Below are positions 33,073 to 40,989 of a stretch of 47,767 nt of DNA, in pieces; the stretch's first letter is position 1, and each line of letters starts with the position of its first letter. The notes below the pieces were generated by a model. It saw only the letters and a program-made list of their open reading frames with translations, searched no databases and was not told the origin of the DNA. The stretch lies in assembly GCF_002307475.1 (NCBI RefSeq), contig NZ_NTMH01000055.1:1-47767 (forward strand). The letters run 5' to 3'. The translations under genes were made by a program, and so were the position numbers. This DNA comes from Pantoea allii (GTDB lineage: Bacteria > Pseudomonadota > Gammaproteobacteria > Enterobacterales > Enterobacteriaceae).

Positions 33073-34136
33073 TGTCACGCGTACAAACCACAGCGGTTGC
33101 CCAATCGAAATGGGCGCGTCTTGAACGTCGAGGCACCGTCAATCGTGTCGGCTTCCTGTCTGCGGTCATTCTCTTCCTGACGATTATTTCGGTCCCGATT
33201 CTGCTGCCTTACCTCTGGCTCCTGGCAAAATCCCTGACCACCTCTGATGAGTCCGTCAGCCGGCTTGTGCTTTGGCGCACCAGCGCCATTGCGGGCGTGG
33301 CTTATTTCGGGGCGATCGTGCTTGCCTTTCTGGCAGATCGCCTGCGCAGACCGATATTGTCCTGGACTGCGCTCGGTATCATTGTGCTGCTCCTCGTGAT
33401 GATTTTCCTGATGCCCCATATGACAGTGCACAACTACCGTTTTCTGTGGAACCGGGATATTGCGAATACCGGCACAACGCGCGTGGAGCTGATGCCGTCG
33501 GCCTGGACGGCACTGGGGAGCTCCCTGATCTTTGCCGTCTCCCAAACACTGATTGTGACGATCGTCGCGACGCCAGCAGCCTACGCGTTATCGCGCTTTG
33601 CCTTTGCCGGTCGGGAAAATTTCCTTCGCGGTTTGCTTCTGTTACATGCTTTTCCCGCGCTGGCCCTGACCATCGCTATCTTCATCCAGCTTCACTATAT
33701 GGGCCTGCTCAACCATCTCTCCGGCGTGGTGATGGTGATGAGTGCGCTGGAGCTGCCCTACGCGATTTTCGTCCTTAAGGGTTTTTTTGACGGCGTGCCC
33801 TGGGATATTGAGATGAGTGCGGTGACAGATGGCGCGACCCGTTTCCAGGCCTTTCGCCTGGTGGTTCTGCCACAGGTGCGTAGCGGGTTGATTGCGATTG
33901 CTACCTTCACCTTTTTGCGCGGTTGGGAGGAGTACGTTTTTGTCCAGACGCTACTTATCGACAAAAGCCAGATGACCATGAGCCTCTACCTTTTCTTTGT
34001 TGCACAGGATAATACGGGCGCAGATTACGGCATGATCGCCGCCGTCGGCATCATCTACTTACTTCCCGTGCTTGTTCTCTACACCTTCACGCAGAAATAC
34101 ATCACCCAAATGAGTTTTGGCGGTATTAAGGGATAA
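33072..34136 (+). CDS. ABC transporter permease (UgpE/MalG-type), long form
   Basis: Second inner-membrane permease, 354 residues. It is some 70 residues longer than usual because two extra hydrophobic segments (about residues 70-117) lie between the first helix and the periplasmic part. The EAA loop reads EMSAVTDGATRFQAFRLVVLP near 240-260. The ATG at 33072 overlaps the stop of the first permease; a GTG one codon earlier is also possible. Confidence 0.9.
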   Translation: MSRVQTTAVAQSKWARLERRGTVNRVGFLSAVILFLTIISVPILLPYLWLLAKSLTTSDESVSRLVLWRTSAIAGVAYFGAIVLAFLADRLRRPILSWTALGIIVLLLVMIFLMPHMTVHNYRFLWNRDIANTGTTRVELMPSAWTALGSSLIFAVSQTLIVTIVATPAAYALSRFAFAGRENFLRGLLLLHAFPALALTIAIFIQLHYMGLLNHLSGVVMVMSALELPYAIFVLKGFFDGVPWDIEMSAVTDGATRFQAFRLVVLPQVRSGLIAIATFTFLRGWEEYVFVQTLLIDKSQMTMSLYLFFVAQDNTGADYGMIAAVGIIYLLPVLVLYTFTQKYITQMSFGGIKG

Positions 34137-34141
34137 TTGTC

Positions 34142-35248
34142 ATGGCCTCGATCACGCTCAACAATGTCACCAAAAACTGGGGTGAGACCCAGGTCCTGAA
34201 ACCGATGAATCTTGCCATTGAGAACGGTGAATTCGTTGCCATTCTCGGCCCATCCGGATGCGGTAAGTCGACGACGCTGTTTCTTCTGGCGGGGCTTTAT
34301 GCGCCGAGCAGCGGTGAGATCGCGTTTGACGGGCACAATGTCAATCGCATTGATGCCCGCGATCGTAATGTCGGTATCGTCTTCCAGTCTTATGCGCTTT
34401 ACCCAAACCTGACGGTGCGCGACAACATCGCCTTTCCGTTACGTTTTAAAAAAATAGATAAGGACCAGATGGCCCGGCGCGTGGAAGAGGCGGCTACTCT
34501 TGTGCAAATAAGCGCGCTGCTCGATCGACGCCCATCGCAGCTTTCAGGTGGGCAGCAACAACGCGTGGCGCTGGCCCGGGCACTGGTCAAGGAACCGAAT
34601 ATCCTGTTACTTGACGAGCCGCTTTCTAACCTTGACGCAACACTCCGTATCACCATGCGCACGGAGCTCAAGAATCTTCAGAAACGCCTCGGCTTCACCA
34701 CCTTGATCGTCACCCATGACCAGTTGGAAGCCATCACGATGGCCGATCGGATCATTTGTATGAATCACGGCGAGATAGTCCAGATCGGCACGCCAGACGA
34801 CCTTTACAGGCGCCCGGACGATCTCTTTGTTGCAGGATTCATCGGCTCACCGCCCATGAACCTTGTGAAAGGACAGGCACTTGGCCGTTTTCTGCAATTA
34901 GGACAATCATCCTTTGAACTGAATCACGGATACGATGGCCCCGTTTGTTTCGGTCTGCGTCCGGAGGATATCAACCTGGTTGCCGCCGATCATGCGCCTC
35001 TCTGTGGTGACGTTATCACCGTTGAGCCGATGGGACGTGAAGTTTTCTACACGATTGACACGCCAGCCGGCATTCTCCGCGCGCTGGAATATGGTGAAGC
35101 GGTGCGTCATGCGACCGGTTCCCGGATCGGTATCGCATGTCAACCCGAACTGACCCTTATGTTCAATGCTTCTGGTAAACGCATCGTCGATCTTCATGCC
35201 AACCTCTCTGTATTCTGCCACCCCAGCAAACATGTTTATGCTGGCTAG
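34142..35248 (+). CDS. ABC transporter ATP-binding protein (UgpC/MalK-type)
   Basis: Cytoplasmic ATPase of the importer, 368 residues. Walker A GPSGCGKST (about 38-46), Q loop FQSYALYPNLTV, signature LSGGQQQRVALARAL, Walker B ILLLDEPLSNLD and the switch His in VTHDQ are all intact. A TOBE-type regulatory domain follows from about 240 to 350. It begins 5 bases after the second permease. Confidence 0.95.
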   Translation: MASITLNNVTKNWGETQVLKPMNLAIENGEFVAILGPSGCGKSTTLFLLAGLYAPSSGEIAFDGHNVNRIDARDRNVGIVFQSYALYPNLTVRDNIAFPLRFKKIDKDQMARRVEEAATLVQISALLDRRPSQLSGGQQQRVALARALVKEPNILLLDEPLSNLDATLRITMRTELKNLQKRLGFTTLIVTHDQLEAITMADRIICMNHGEIVQIGTPDDLYRRPDDLFVAGFIGSPPMNLVKGQALGRFLQLGQSSFELNHGYDGPVCFGLRPEDINLVAADHAPLCGDVITVEPMGREVFYTIDTPAGILRALEYGEAVRHATGSRIGIACQPELTLMFNASGKRIVDLHANLSVFCHPSKHVYAG

Positions 35249-35267
35249 CTAACAGGAAAATACGTTA

Positions 35268-35969
35268 ATGACCCGAGTCGTATCACACCGTGGTGCCAAC
35301 CATTTTGCACCAGAGAACACCTTCTTTTCCGCAGACCTGGCGCTTGAGCAGGGGGCCGATTACATTGAGCTGGATGTGCGAGAGAGCGCAGACGGTGTGC
35401 TTTACGTTATCCATGACGAGTCCCTGGATCGCACGACGAACGGCACGGGCCTCGTTGGCCATGCCTTGTCGCGCGATATTGATACACTGGATGCAGGAAG
35501 CTGGTTCGACGACCGCTTTAAAGGTGCCATTGTGCCGCGGCTTGATGACTACCTTGAACATCTGCGCGGTCGCGCGGGTGTCTATATTGAGCTGAAATAC
35601 TGCGATCCACTCAAAGTGGCTGCGTTAGTACGGGATCTCGGTATGGTGCGCGACACGTTCTTCTTTTCGTTTTCCGACGCGATGCGCACTGGCCTTCAGG
35701 CTGTGGCACCGGAGTTTCGCAAAATGATGACCCTCGATATCGCCATGTCTCCCTCTCTTGTTGCAACCCTGCATCATGGATCTATCATCGAGGTGAACGT
35801 TGAGCAGATGCGTAATCCCGGAATCCTTGAATCAAGCCGTAAGGCTGGCCTTGAGATCATGGTTTATTACGGTGGTGACGACATAAAGGTTCATCAGGAA
35901 ATAGCGTCTGCGGGGGTAGATTATATCAACCTCAACCGCCCGGATATTTTCAGCACCACACGGCGTTAG
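35268..35969 (+). CDS. Glycerophosphodiester phosphodiesterase family protein
   Basis: A 233-residue GDPD TIM-barrel enzyme, cytoplasmic like UgpQ (no signal). Catalytic and metal residues are visible: HRG with PENT (His8 to Thr18), ELDVRESADG (Glu34, Asp36) and the second catalytic His in VIHDESLDRTTNGTG (His49). It would split glycerophosphodiesters to glycerol 3-phosphate and an alcohol. As last gene of the ABC operon it suggests the transporter brings in such a diester. Confidence 0.92.
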   Translation: MTRVVSHRGANHFAPENTFFSADLALEQGADYIELDVRESADGVLYVIHDESLDRTTNGTGLVGHALSRDIDTLDAGSWFDDRFKGAIVPRLDDYLEHLRGRAGVYIELKYCDPLKVAALVRDLGMVRDTFFFSFSDAMRTGLQAVAPEFRKMMTLDIAMSPSLVATLHHGSIIEVNVEQMRNPGILESSRKAGLEIMVYYGGDDIKVHQEIASAGVDYINLNRPDIFSTTRR

Positions 35970-36852
35970 TTTGCTGGGGCCCGCTGCCAAACGATACTAA
36001 TCGCTCGCGTCACCAATGTGATTTGCACGATTTTATCAGGGGATGGATGGGAAGTTTTAAAATATTACCTTAATCTGGCTCATCACTATTGAGCAGGCAA
36101 TGTTACCGAATTCTGTCTGTCGATGATGCCATTCAGTTTATCGACGCGTTCAGATCGCTGAAAAGTGAGTTGCGCCGCTCCCTGCTTATTGCCGCCTGGA
36201 CGGTTGTTGTTCCCGATCGTCCAGGCACCTGGTGCCTGAGATTTACCTGTCACAGGCACTGGCATGAAAAAGGTGAAGAGCCCAGTGGTGATCGTTACTC
36301 TCCTTCAATAAAAATAAATAACCCCCAGGTTAACGAAAAGAGAATTATGAAAGTATGACCATGTCTTCATATTTTCCCGAGTGCAGTCGCATCCTGATTA
36401 TTATTTTTGTTAAAACTAAAATTAAATATTTCACATTGTGGTCGGGATTTTTCGGGATTCAATCCCTAAGCTAAATTGATCACTTACTGAACACCCTTGT
36501 CCCATGCGGCATGAAAGGGTTATTAATTAAAAGTCATATAAATCAAAAAGATGATATAAAAATGTTAAGCCTGATTATTGTAACGTTTTGTTACACTTTT
36601 TCATTTACTGTCATGTGTTTAACCTTCTTACACTCTGTCCGTTGGCGTTTATCCGAATGTTTTCCATCACAGATAAACGCTCAACAATACAGTGTCGACA
36701 TGCTGGTGAATGGAATGCACCCGCTTTTGATTCCGGGTTTTTATTCTCGTCGGATGACGTGAACCGGGACGTTGTTCTTGCTGGGTTTGCTTTTCTTATT
36801 AATTTCTCGCTGGCATTGACCGTTTCTATAACGCAATAGAACAGGGACAGCC
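35970..36852. other. 883-bp gene-poor region before the T6SS cluster
   Basis: No gene is convincingly supported. The right half (from about 36290) is clearly AT-rich. A TTG-started frame at 36089-36358 shows, over some 40 codons, a pattern like the start of phospholipase D-type proteins (DDAIQFIDAFRSL...LLIAAWTV) and may be a gene relic. A 7-bp hairpin CAGGCAC-CTG-GTGCCTG lies at 36222-36238. The promoter of the T6SS genes should be within this stretch but I cannot place it. Confidence 0.5.
36645..36680. repeat. 9-bp inverted repeat upstream of tssB
   Basis: GCGTTTATC at 36645-36653 and GATAAACGC at 36672-36680 are exact inverted copies 18 bases apart, in AT-rich DNA about 170 bp before tssB. 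It could be a regulator site or a hairpin in the leader. Confidence 0.5.
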
Positions 36853-37353
36853 ATGTCTAATTCTTCCTATCAGTCCGAAATTCCGAAAGCACGTATTAAT
36901 CTAAAACTTGAACTGCATACCGGTGGCGCGAGCAAGAAAACAGAGCTCCCCCTGAAATTACTTGTTGCGGGTGATTTCAGTCATGGCAAGGAGACCGCAC
37001 CGTTATCCGAGCGAAAAAAAGTTAATCTGAACAAAAATAATTTCGACGCCGTACTTTCCGAATATTCCCCAGAAGTCAATCTTACCGTTCAAAACACGCT
37101 TGCCGGTGACGGTAGCGAAGAAAATATCCGTCTGACATTTCAGAGCATGAAAGATTTCTCTCCGGAACAGGTGTCCCGACAAATACCTCAACTGAAAGCC
37201 ATGCTTTCCATGCGCAATTTGCTTCGTGATTTAAAGGCCAACCTGCTGGATAACCAGACTTTCCGAAAAGAGCTGGAAAACATTCTGCTCGATCCGGCAT
37301 TAAGTGCCGAACTTCGGTCTGAGCTGTCTGCTCTGGCCCCGAAACAGCCCTAA
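36853..37353 (+). CDS. tssB: T6SS contractile sheath small subunit TssB (VipA)
   Basis: Small sheath protein of 166 residues that polymerises with TssC around the Hcp tube in the cytoplasm. The family start SYQSEIPKARINLKLEL and the LLVAGDFSHG segment are visible. AGGGA precedes the ATG. First gene of the T6SS run on the plus strand. Confidence 0.95.
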   Translation: MSNSSYQSEIPKARINLKLELHTGGASKKTELPLKLLVAGDFSHGKETAPLSERKKVNLNKNNFDAVLSEYSPEVNLTVQNTLAGDGSEENIRLTFQSMKDFSPEQVSRQIPQLKAMLSMRNLLRDLKANLLDNQTFRKELENILLDPALSAELRSELSALAPKQP

Positions 37354-37403
37354 CGGTCAGAGTGTTTTGACGGATTAATAACGGATTAATAAGGAAGATG
37401 TTG

Positions 37404-38945
37404 ATGTCTGTAAAAAATGAGAAGGCTGCGGGTGGCGAAAGCGTGGTACTGGAACGCCCAGCCGCGGGTGGGGTTTATGCGTCCCTGTTTGAAAAAATCA
37501 ATCTGAACCCGGTGTCTGAGCTGAGCGCACTGGATATCTGGCAGGATGCACAGGCGATGTCGGATGCAACGGCGGATGAACGTCTGACCGCCGGCATGCA
37601 GGTGTTTCTGGAATGCCTGACAAAATCTGGCTCAAAAGTTGAGAAACTCGACAGAAACCTGATTGACCATCATATCGCCGAACTGGATCACCAGATCAGC
37701 CGTCAGCTTGATGCCGTCATGCATCACGATGCTTTTCAGGCGGTGGAAAGTCTGTGGCGCGGCGTGAAATCCCTGGTCGATAAAACCGATTTCCGCCAGA
37801 ACGTGAAAGTTGAACTGCTGGATATGTCGAAAGAAGACCTGCGTCAGGACTTTGAAGACAGCCCGGAAATTATCCAGAGCGGACTGTATAAACACACTTA
37901 CATTGATGAATATGACACACCGGGTGGCGAACCCATTGCCGCGCTGATCTCCGCCTACGAATTTGATGCCTCTGCACAGGATGTGGCCCTGTTGCGCAAT
38001 ATCTCGAAAGTCTCTGCCGCAGCACATATGCCGTTTATCGGCTCCGCAGGTCCGAAATTTTTCCTCAAGGACGCCATGGAGGAGGTGGCGGCCATCAAGG
38101 ATATCGGCAACTACTTTGACCGCGCGGAATACATCAAGTGGAAATCCTTCCGCGAAACCGATGATTCCCGCTATATCGGTCTGGTGATGCCGCGTGTACT
38201 GGGCCGCCTGCCGTATGGCCCGGATACCACGCCGGTCCGCAGCTTCAACTATGTCGAAGAGGTGAAAGGCCCGGATCATAACAAATATCTGTGGACCAAC
38301 GCCTCGTTTGCCTTTGCCGCGAATATGGTACGCAGCTTTATCAACAACGGCTGGTGCGTCCAGATTCGCGGCCCACAGGCGGGCGGTGCCGTTCAGGACC
38401 TGCCTATCCATCTGTACGATCTGGGCACCGGTAATCAGGTGAAGATCCCGTCTGAAGTGATGATCCCGGAAACCCGCGAATTTGAATTCGCCAACCTGGG
38501 TTTCATTCCGCTGTCGTACTACAAAAACCGTGACTACGCGTGCTTCTTCTCGGCGAACTCCACCCAGAAACCGGCGCTGTACGATACAGCGGATGCGACC
38601 GCCAACAGCCGTATCAATGCCCGTCTGCCCTACATCTTCCTGCTGTCACGCATCGCCCATTATCTGAAGCTGATCCAGCGTGAAAATATCGGTACGACCA
38701 AAGACCGCCGTCTGCTGGAGCTTGAGCTGAACACCTGGGTTCGCAGTCTGGTCACGGAGATGACCGATCCGGGCGATGAGCTGCAGGCGTCTCACCCGCT
38801 GCGTGATGCGAAAGTGGTGGTGGAAGACATCGAAGACAATCCGGGCTTCTTCCGCGTGAAACTCTTCGCGGTGCCGCATTTCCAGGTAGAAGGCATGGAC
38901 GTCAACCTGTCACTGGTTTCCCAGATGCCGAAGGCGAAATCGTAA
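37404..38945 (+). CDS. tssC: T6SS contractile sheath large subunit TssC (VipB)
   Basis: Large sheath protein of 513 residues. Family segments include LDHQISRQLDAVMHHDAFQ, SLWRGVKSLVDKTDF and the conserved GLVMPRVLGRLPYGP. Two nearby in-frame ATGs exist; AAGGA is 8-9 bases before the second (37404), which is used. It is 50 bases after tssB. Confidence 0.96.
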   Translation: MSVKNEKAAGGESVVLERPAAGGVYASLFEKINLNPVSELSALDIWQDAQAMSDATADERLTAGMQVFLECLTKSGSKVEKLDRNLIDHHIAELDHQISRQLDAVMHHDAFQAVESLWRGVKSLVDKTDFRQNVKVELLDMSKEDLRQDFEDSPEIIQSGLYKHTYIDEYDTPGGEPIAALISAYEFDASAQDVALLRNISKVSAAAHMPFIGSAGPKFFLKDAMEEVAAIKDIGNYFDRAEYIKWKSFRETDDSRYIGLVMPRVLGRLPYGPDTTPVRSFNYVEEVKGPDHNKYLWTNASFAFAANMVRSFINNGWCVQIRGPQAGGAVQDLPIHLYDLGTGNQVKIPSEVMIPETREFEFANLGFIPLSYYKNRDYACFFSANSTQKPALYDTADATANSRINARLPYIFLLSRIAHYLKLIQRENIGTTKDRRLLELELNTWVRSLVTEMTDPGDELQASHPLRDAKVVVEDIEDNPGFFRVKLFAVPHFQVEGMDVNLSLVSQMPKAKS

Positions 38946-38962
38946 CGAAAGGCAGGAAGCCG

Positions 38963-40303
38963 ATGAAAACGGAACAACCGTTATGGGGCAGGGGCATTAT
39001 GATCTCTCCCCAGCACTTCCAGCAACAGGTCGCATATGCGGCCTGGTCTGCCGAAGGTATCGCCCGAATGGGATTAACACAGCCCTGGGGCGTGATCAAT
39101 GTCGCTTTTGAACCGGAAACACTGAAACTGGGCCGCCTGCAGGCCAGCCATCTGCACATCCGCTTTCCGGACGGGACGCTTATCGACACGGATAATGCTG
39201 ACGACCTGCCTCCGGTACTGGCGCTTGAGGGGGAATCACAGGAGGTCGTGGTGGTTCTGGCACTTCCGCTGCTGCGGGCGAATGGCGGTAACTGCCTTAA
39301 ACCTGATGAAGTGGCCGAGCGTCCTGTGCGTTATCGCCAGTGCTGGCGGGATGTCCGCAATACGTTCGGAGACGATATCCGCCAGATTGCGGTGATGCAA
39401 CCCGAGCTGACGCTGCGGTTTAGCCATCAGAACAACAGCGATTACCTGACCTGTCCGGTCGCGCGCCTGCAGCAGGATTCGCAGGGATCGTGGCAACGTG
39501 ATGAGACGTTTCTGCCCCCACTTCTGACCATCCAGGGCAGCCACTGGCTGCTGACCCAGTTGGAGCAGCTGATGACCCAGTTACGTGCCCGACTGAGTCG
39601 TCTGATGGCAATGCGTCGTGAAAGCAATGAGCGGATGGCCGATTTTGCCGTGGCCGACGTGTCCCTTTTCTGGCTGCTGAATGCCCTGAATAGCGCCGAG
39701 CCGGTGCTCGGACAGTTTCAGCGCCACCCGCAAAGCCCGCCTGAGCGCCTGTATCTGGAACTGGCACGACTCGCTGGCAGCCTGCTGACTTTCTCGCTGG
39801 AGCACCAGGTGAGTGCAATCCCGGTCTGGCAGCATGAGCAACTGAATCACGTCTTCCCGCCGTTGTTTGATTTACTGGGCGATCTGCTGGAAGCCAGCCT
39901 GCCGTCGCGGGTGGTGGCGATTGCGCTTGAGCATGATGCCCGACTTCACGTCTGGCAGGCCCGGCTGCACGATCCACGTTTGCGTGAAGGGGCGGATTAC
40001 TATCTGTCCGTGCGTTCACCGATTCCGGTGGCACAGTTGCAGGAACAGTTCCCGCGCCAGTGTAAGGTCGGCAGTCCCGATCATGTCAGGAGTATCGTCA
40101 ATTCATCGCGGGTGGGCGTACCTCTGACGCCACTGCGTCATGTGCCTGCCGCCATTCCACTGCGTCTGGAAAACCAGTATTTCAGCCTTGATGTCTCTCA
40201 TCCTCTGGCCAACGACATGCTCCAGAGCGGCACCTGTATGTTTTATGTTCCAGGTATGCTTGGCGAGCCTGAACTTGAACTCTTTGCGGTACTAAGAACA
40301 TGA
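38963..40303 (+). CDS. tssK: T6SS baseplate subunit TssK
   Basis: Cytoplasmic adaptor between baseplate and TssL/TssM membrane complex, 446 residues. The N-terminal WGRGIMISPQHFQQQ is the TssK mark. AGGA precedes the ATG; the stop overlaps tssL. Confidence 0.95.
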   Translation: MKTEQPLWGRGIMISPQHFQQQVAYAAWSAEGIARMGLTQPWGVINVAFEPETLKLGRLQASHLHIRFPDGTLIDTDNADDLPPVLALEGESQEVVVVLALPLLRANGGNCLKPDEVAERPVRYRQCWRDVRNTFGDDIRQIAVMQPELTLRFSHQNNSDYLTCPVARLQQDSQGSWQRDETFLPPLLTIQGSHWLLTQLEQLMTQLRARLSRLMAMRRESNERMADFAVADVSLFWLLNALNSAEPVLGQFQRHPQSPPERLYLELARLAGSLLTFSLEHQVSAIPVWQHEQLNHVFPPLFDLLGDLLEASLPSRVVAIALEHDARLHVWQARLHDPRLREGADYYLSVRSPIPVAQLQEQFPRQCKVGSPDHVRSIVNSSRVGVPLTPLRHVPAAIPLRLENQYFSLDVSHPLANDMLQSGTCMFYVPGMLGEPELELFAVLRT

Positions 40304-40989
40304 GTGAGGGTAAACGCGGCGCTGCCGCGTCCATTGATATTGATGCCCTGCTGCAGGATACCTGGCTACAGGTGGTCAGCCTGCGTCACGGCCCGAAATT
40401 TCAGGATGGAGAAGGGCGTACGCTGTGGGAGCGTTGCATCGCTGATGTCGAGCGTGTGCAGCGTGAGCTGAAAGCGAGCGAACTTGATGAAGCCAGCTGT
40501 CAGCACATCCTCACTGCACAGTGTGCGTTGCTTGATGAGGCGGTCAAAGGTCGCGGTGTGGAGGATGACGCCTGTGTGCAGTGGTATCACATTCCTCTGC
40601 AGGGGCACTTCCTCGGCACCATGGACGCCGGTGATACGCTGTGCGATCGGATGCGCGAAGTGCTGCGTGAACCGGCGCCTGACCATGCTGTCGTGACCTG
40701 CTTCCAGCGAGTCATGATGCTGGGATTCCTCGGCAGTTTCCGCTCTCTAAACGACCCTGAGCGCCAGAAACTCGTTAACGCACTCAGTGAATATGTCACA
40801 CCGTTCAGCTATCCACAAAACCATCCGATACTGGCGGAAAGCCATATCGGACGAGGAATGGGCGGCGTGCTGGCGTCATGGCCCGTGCGTATCGGCCTGA
40901 GCGTGGTGGTGGTTGCCGTACTCTGGTGGGGACTGGATCACTGGCTGGATCAGATGCTGCTGACTCTGTTGCCGGGGGCCGTGAAATGA
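40300..40989 (+). CDS. tssL: T6SS inner-membrane protein TssL (DotU type, short form)
   Basis: A 229-residue DotU-family protein: a cytoplasmic helical domain with DIDALLQDTWLQVVSLRHG and CALLDEAVKGRG, and a single C-terminal membrane helix (about 197-217, VRIGLSVVVVAVLWW). It lacks the peptidoglycan-binding extension that some TssL carry; the next gene supplies an OmpA domain. Four-base overlaps join it to tssK and to the next gene. Confidence 0.93.
   Translation: MSEGKRGAAASIDIDALLQDTWLQVVSLRHGPKFQDGEGRTLWERCIADVERVQRELKASELDEASCQHILTAQCALLDEAVKGRGVEDDACVQWYHIPLQGHFLGTMDAGDTLCDRMREVLREPAPDHAVVTCFQRVMMLGFLGSFRSLNDPERQKLVNALSEYVTPFSYPQNHPILAESHIGRGMGGVLASWPVRIGLSVVVVAVLWWGLDHWLDQMLLTLLPGAVK

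Noticed and set aside
37632..38411. 259-codon antisense frame over tssC
   Set aside because: Shadow of a well-conserved gene; no ribosome site or family.
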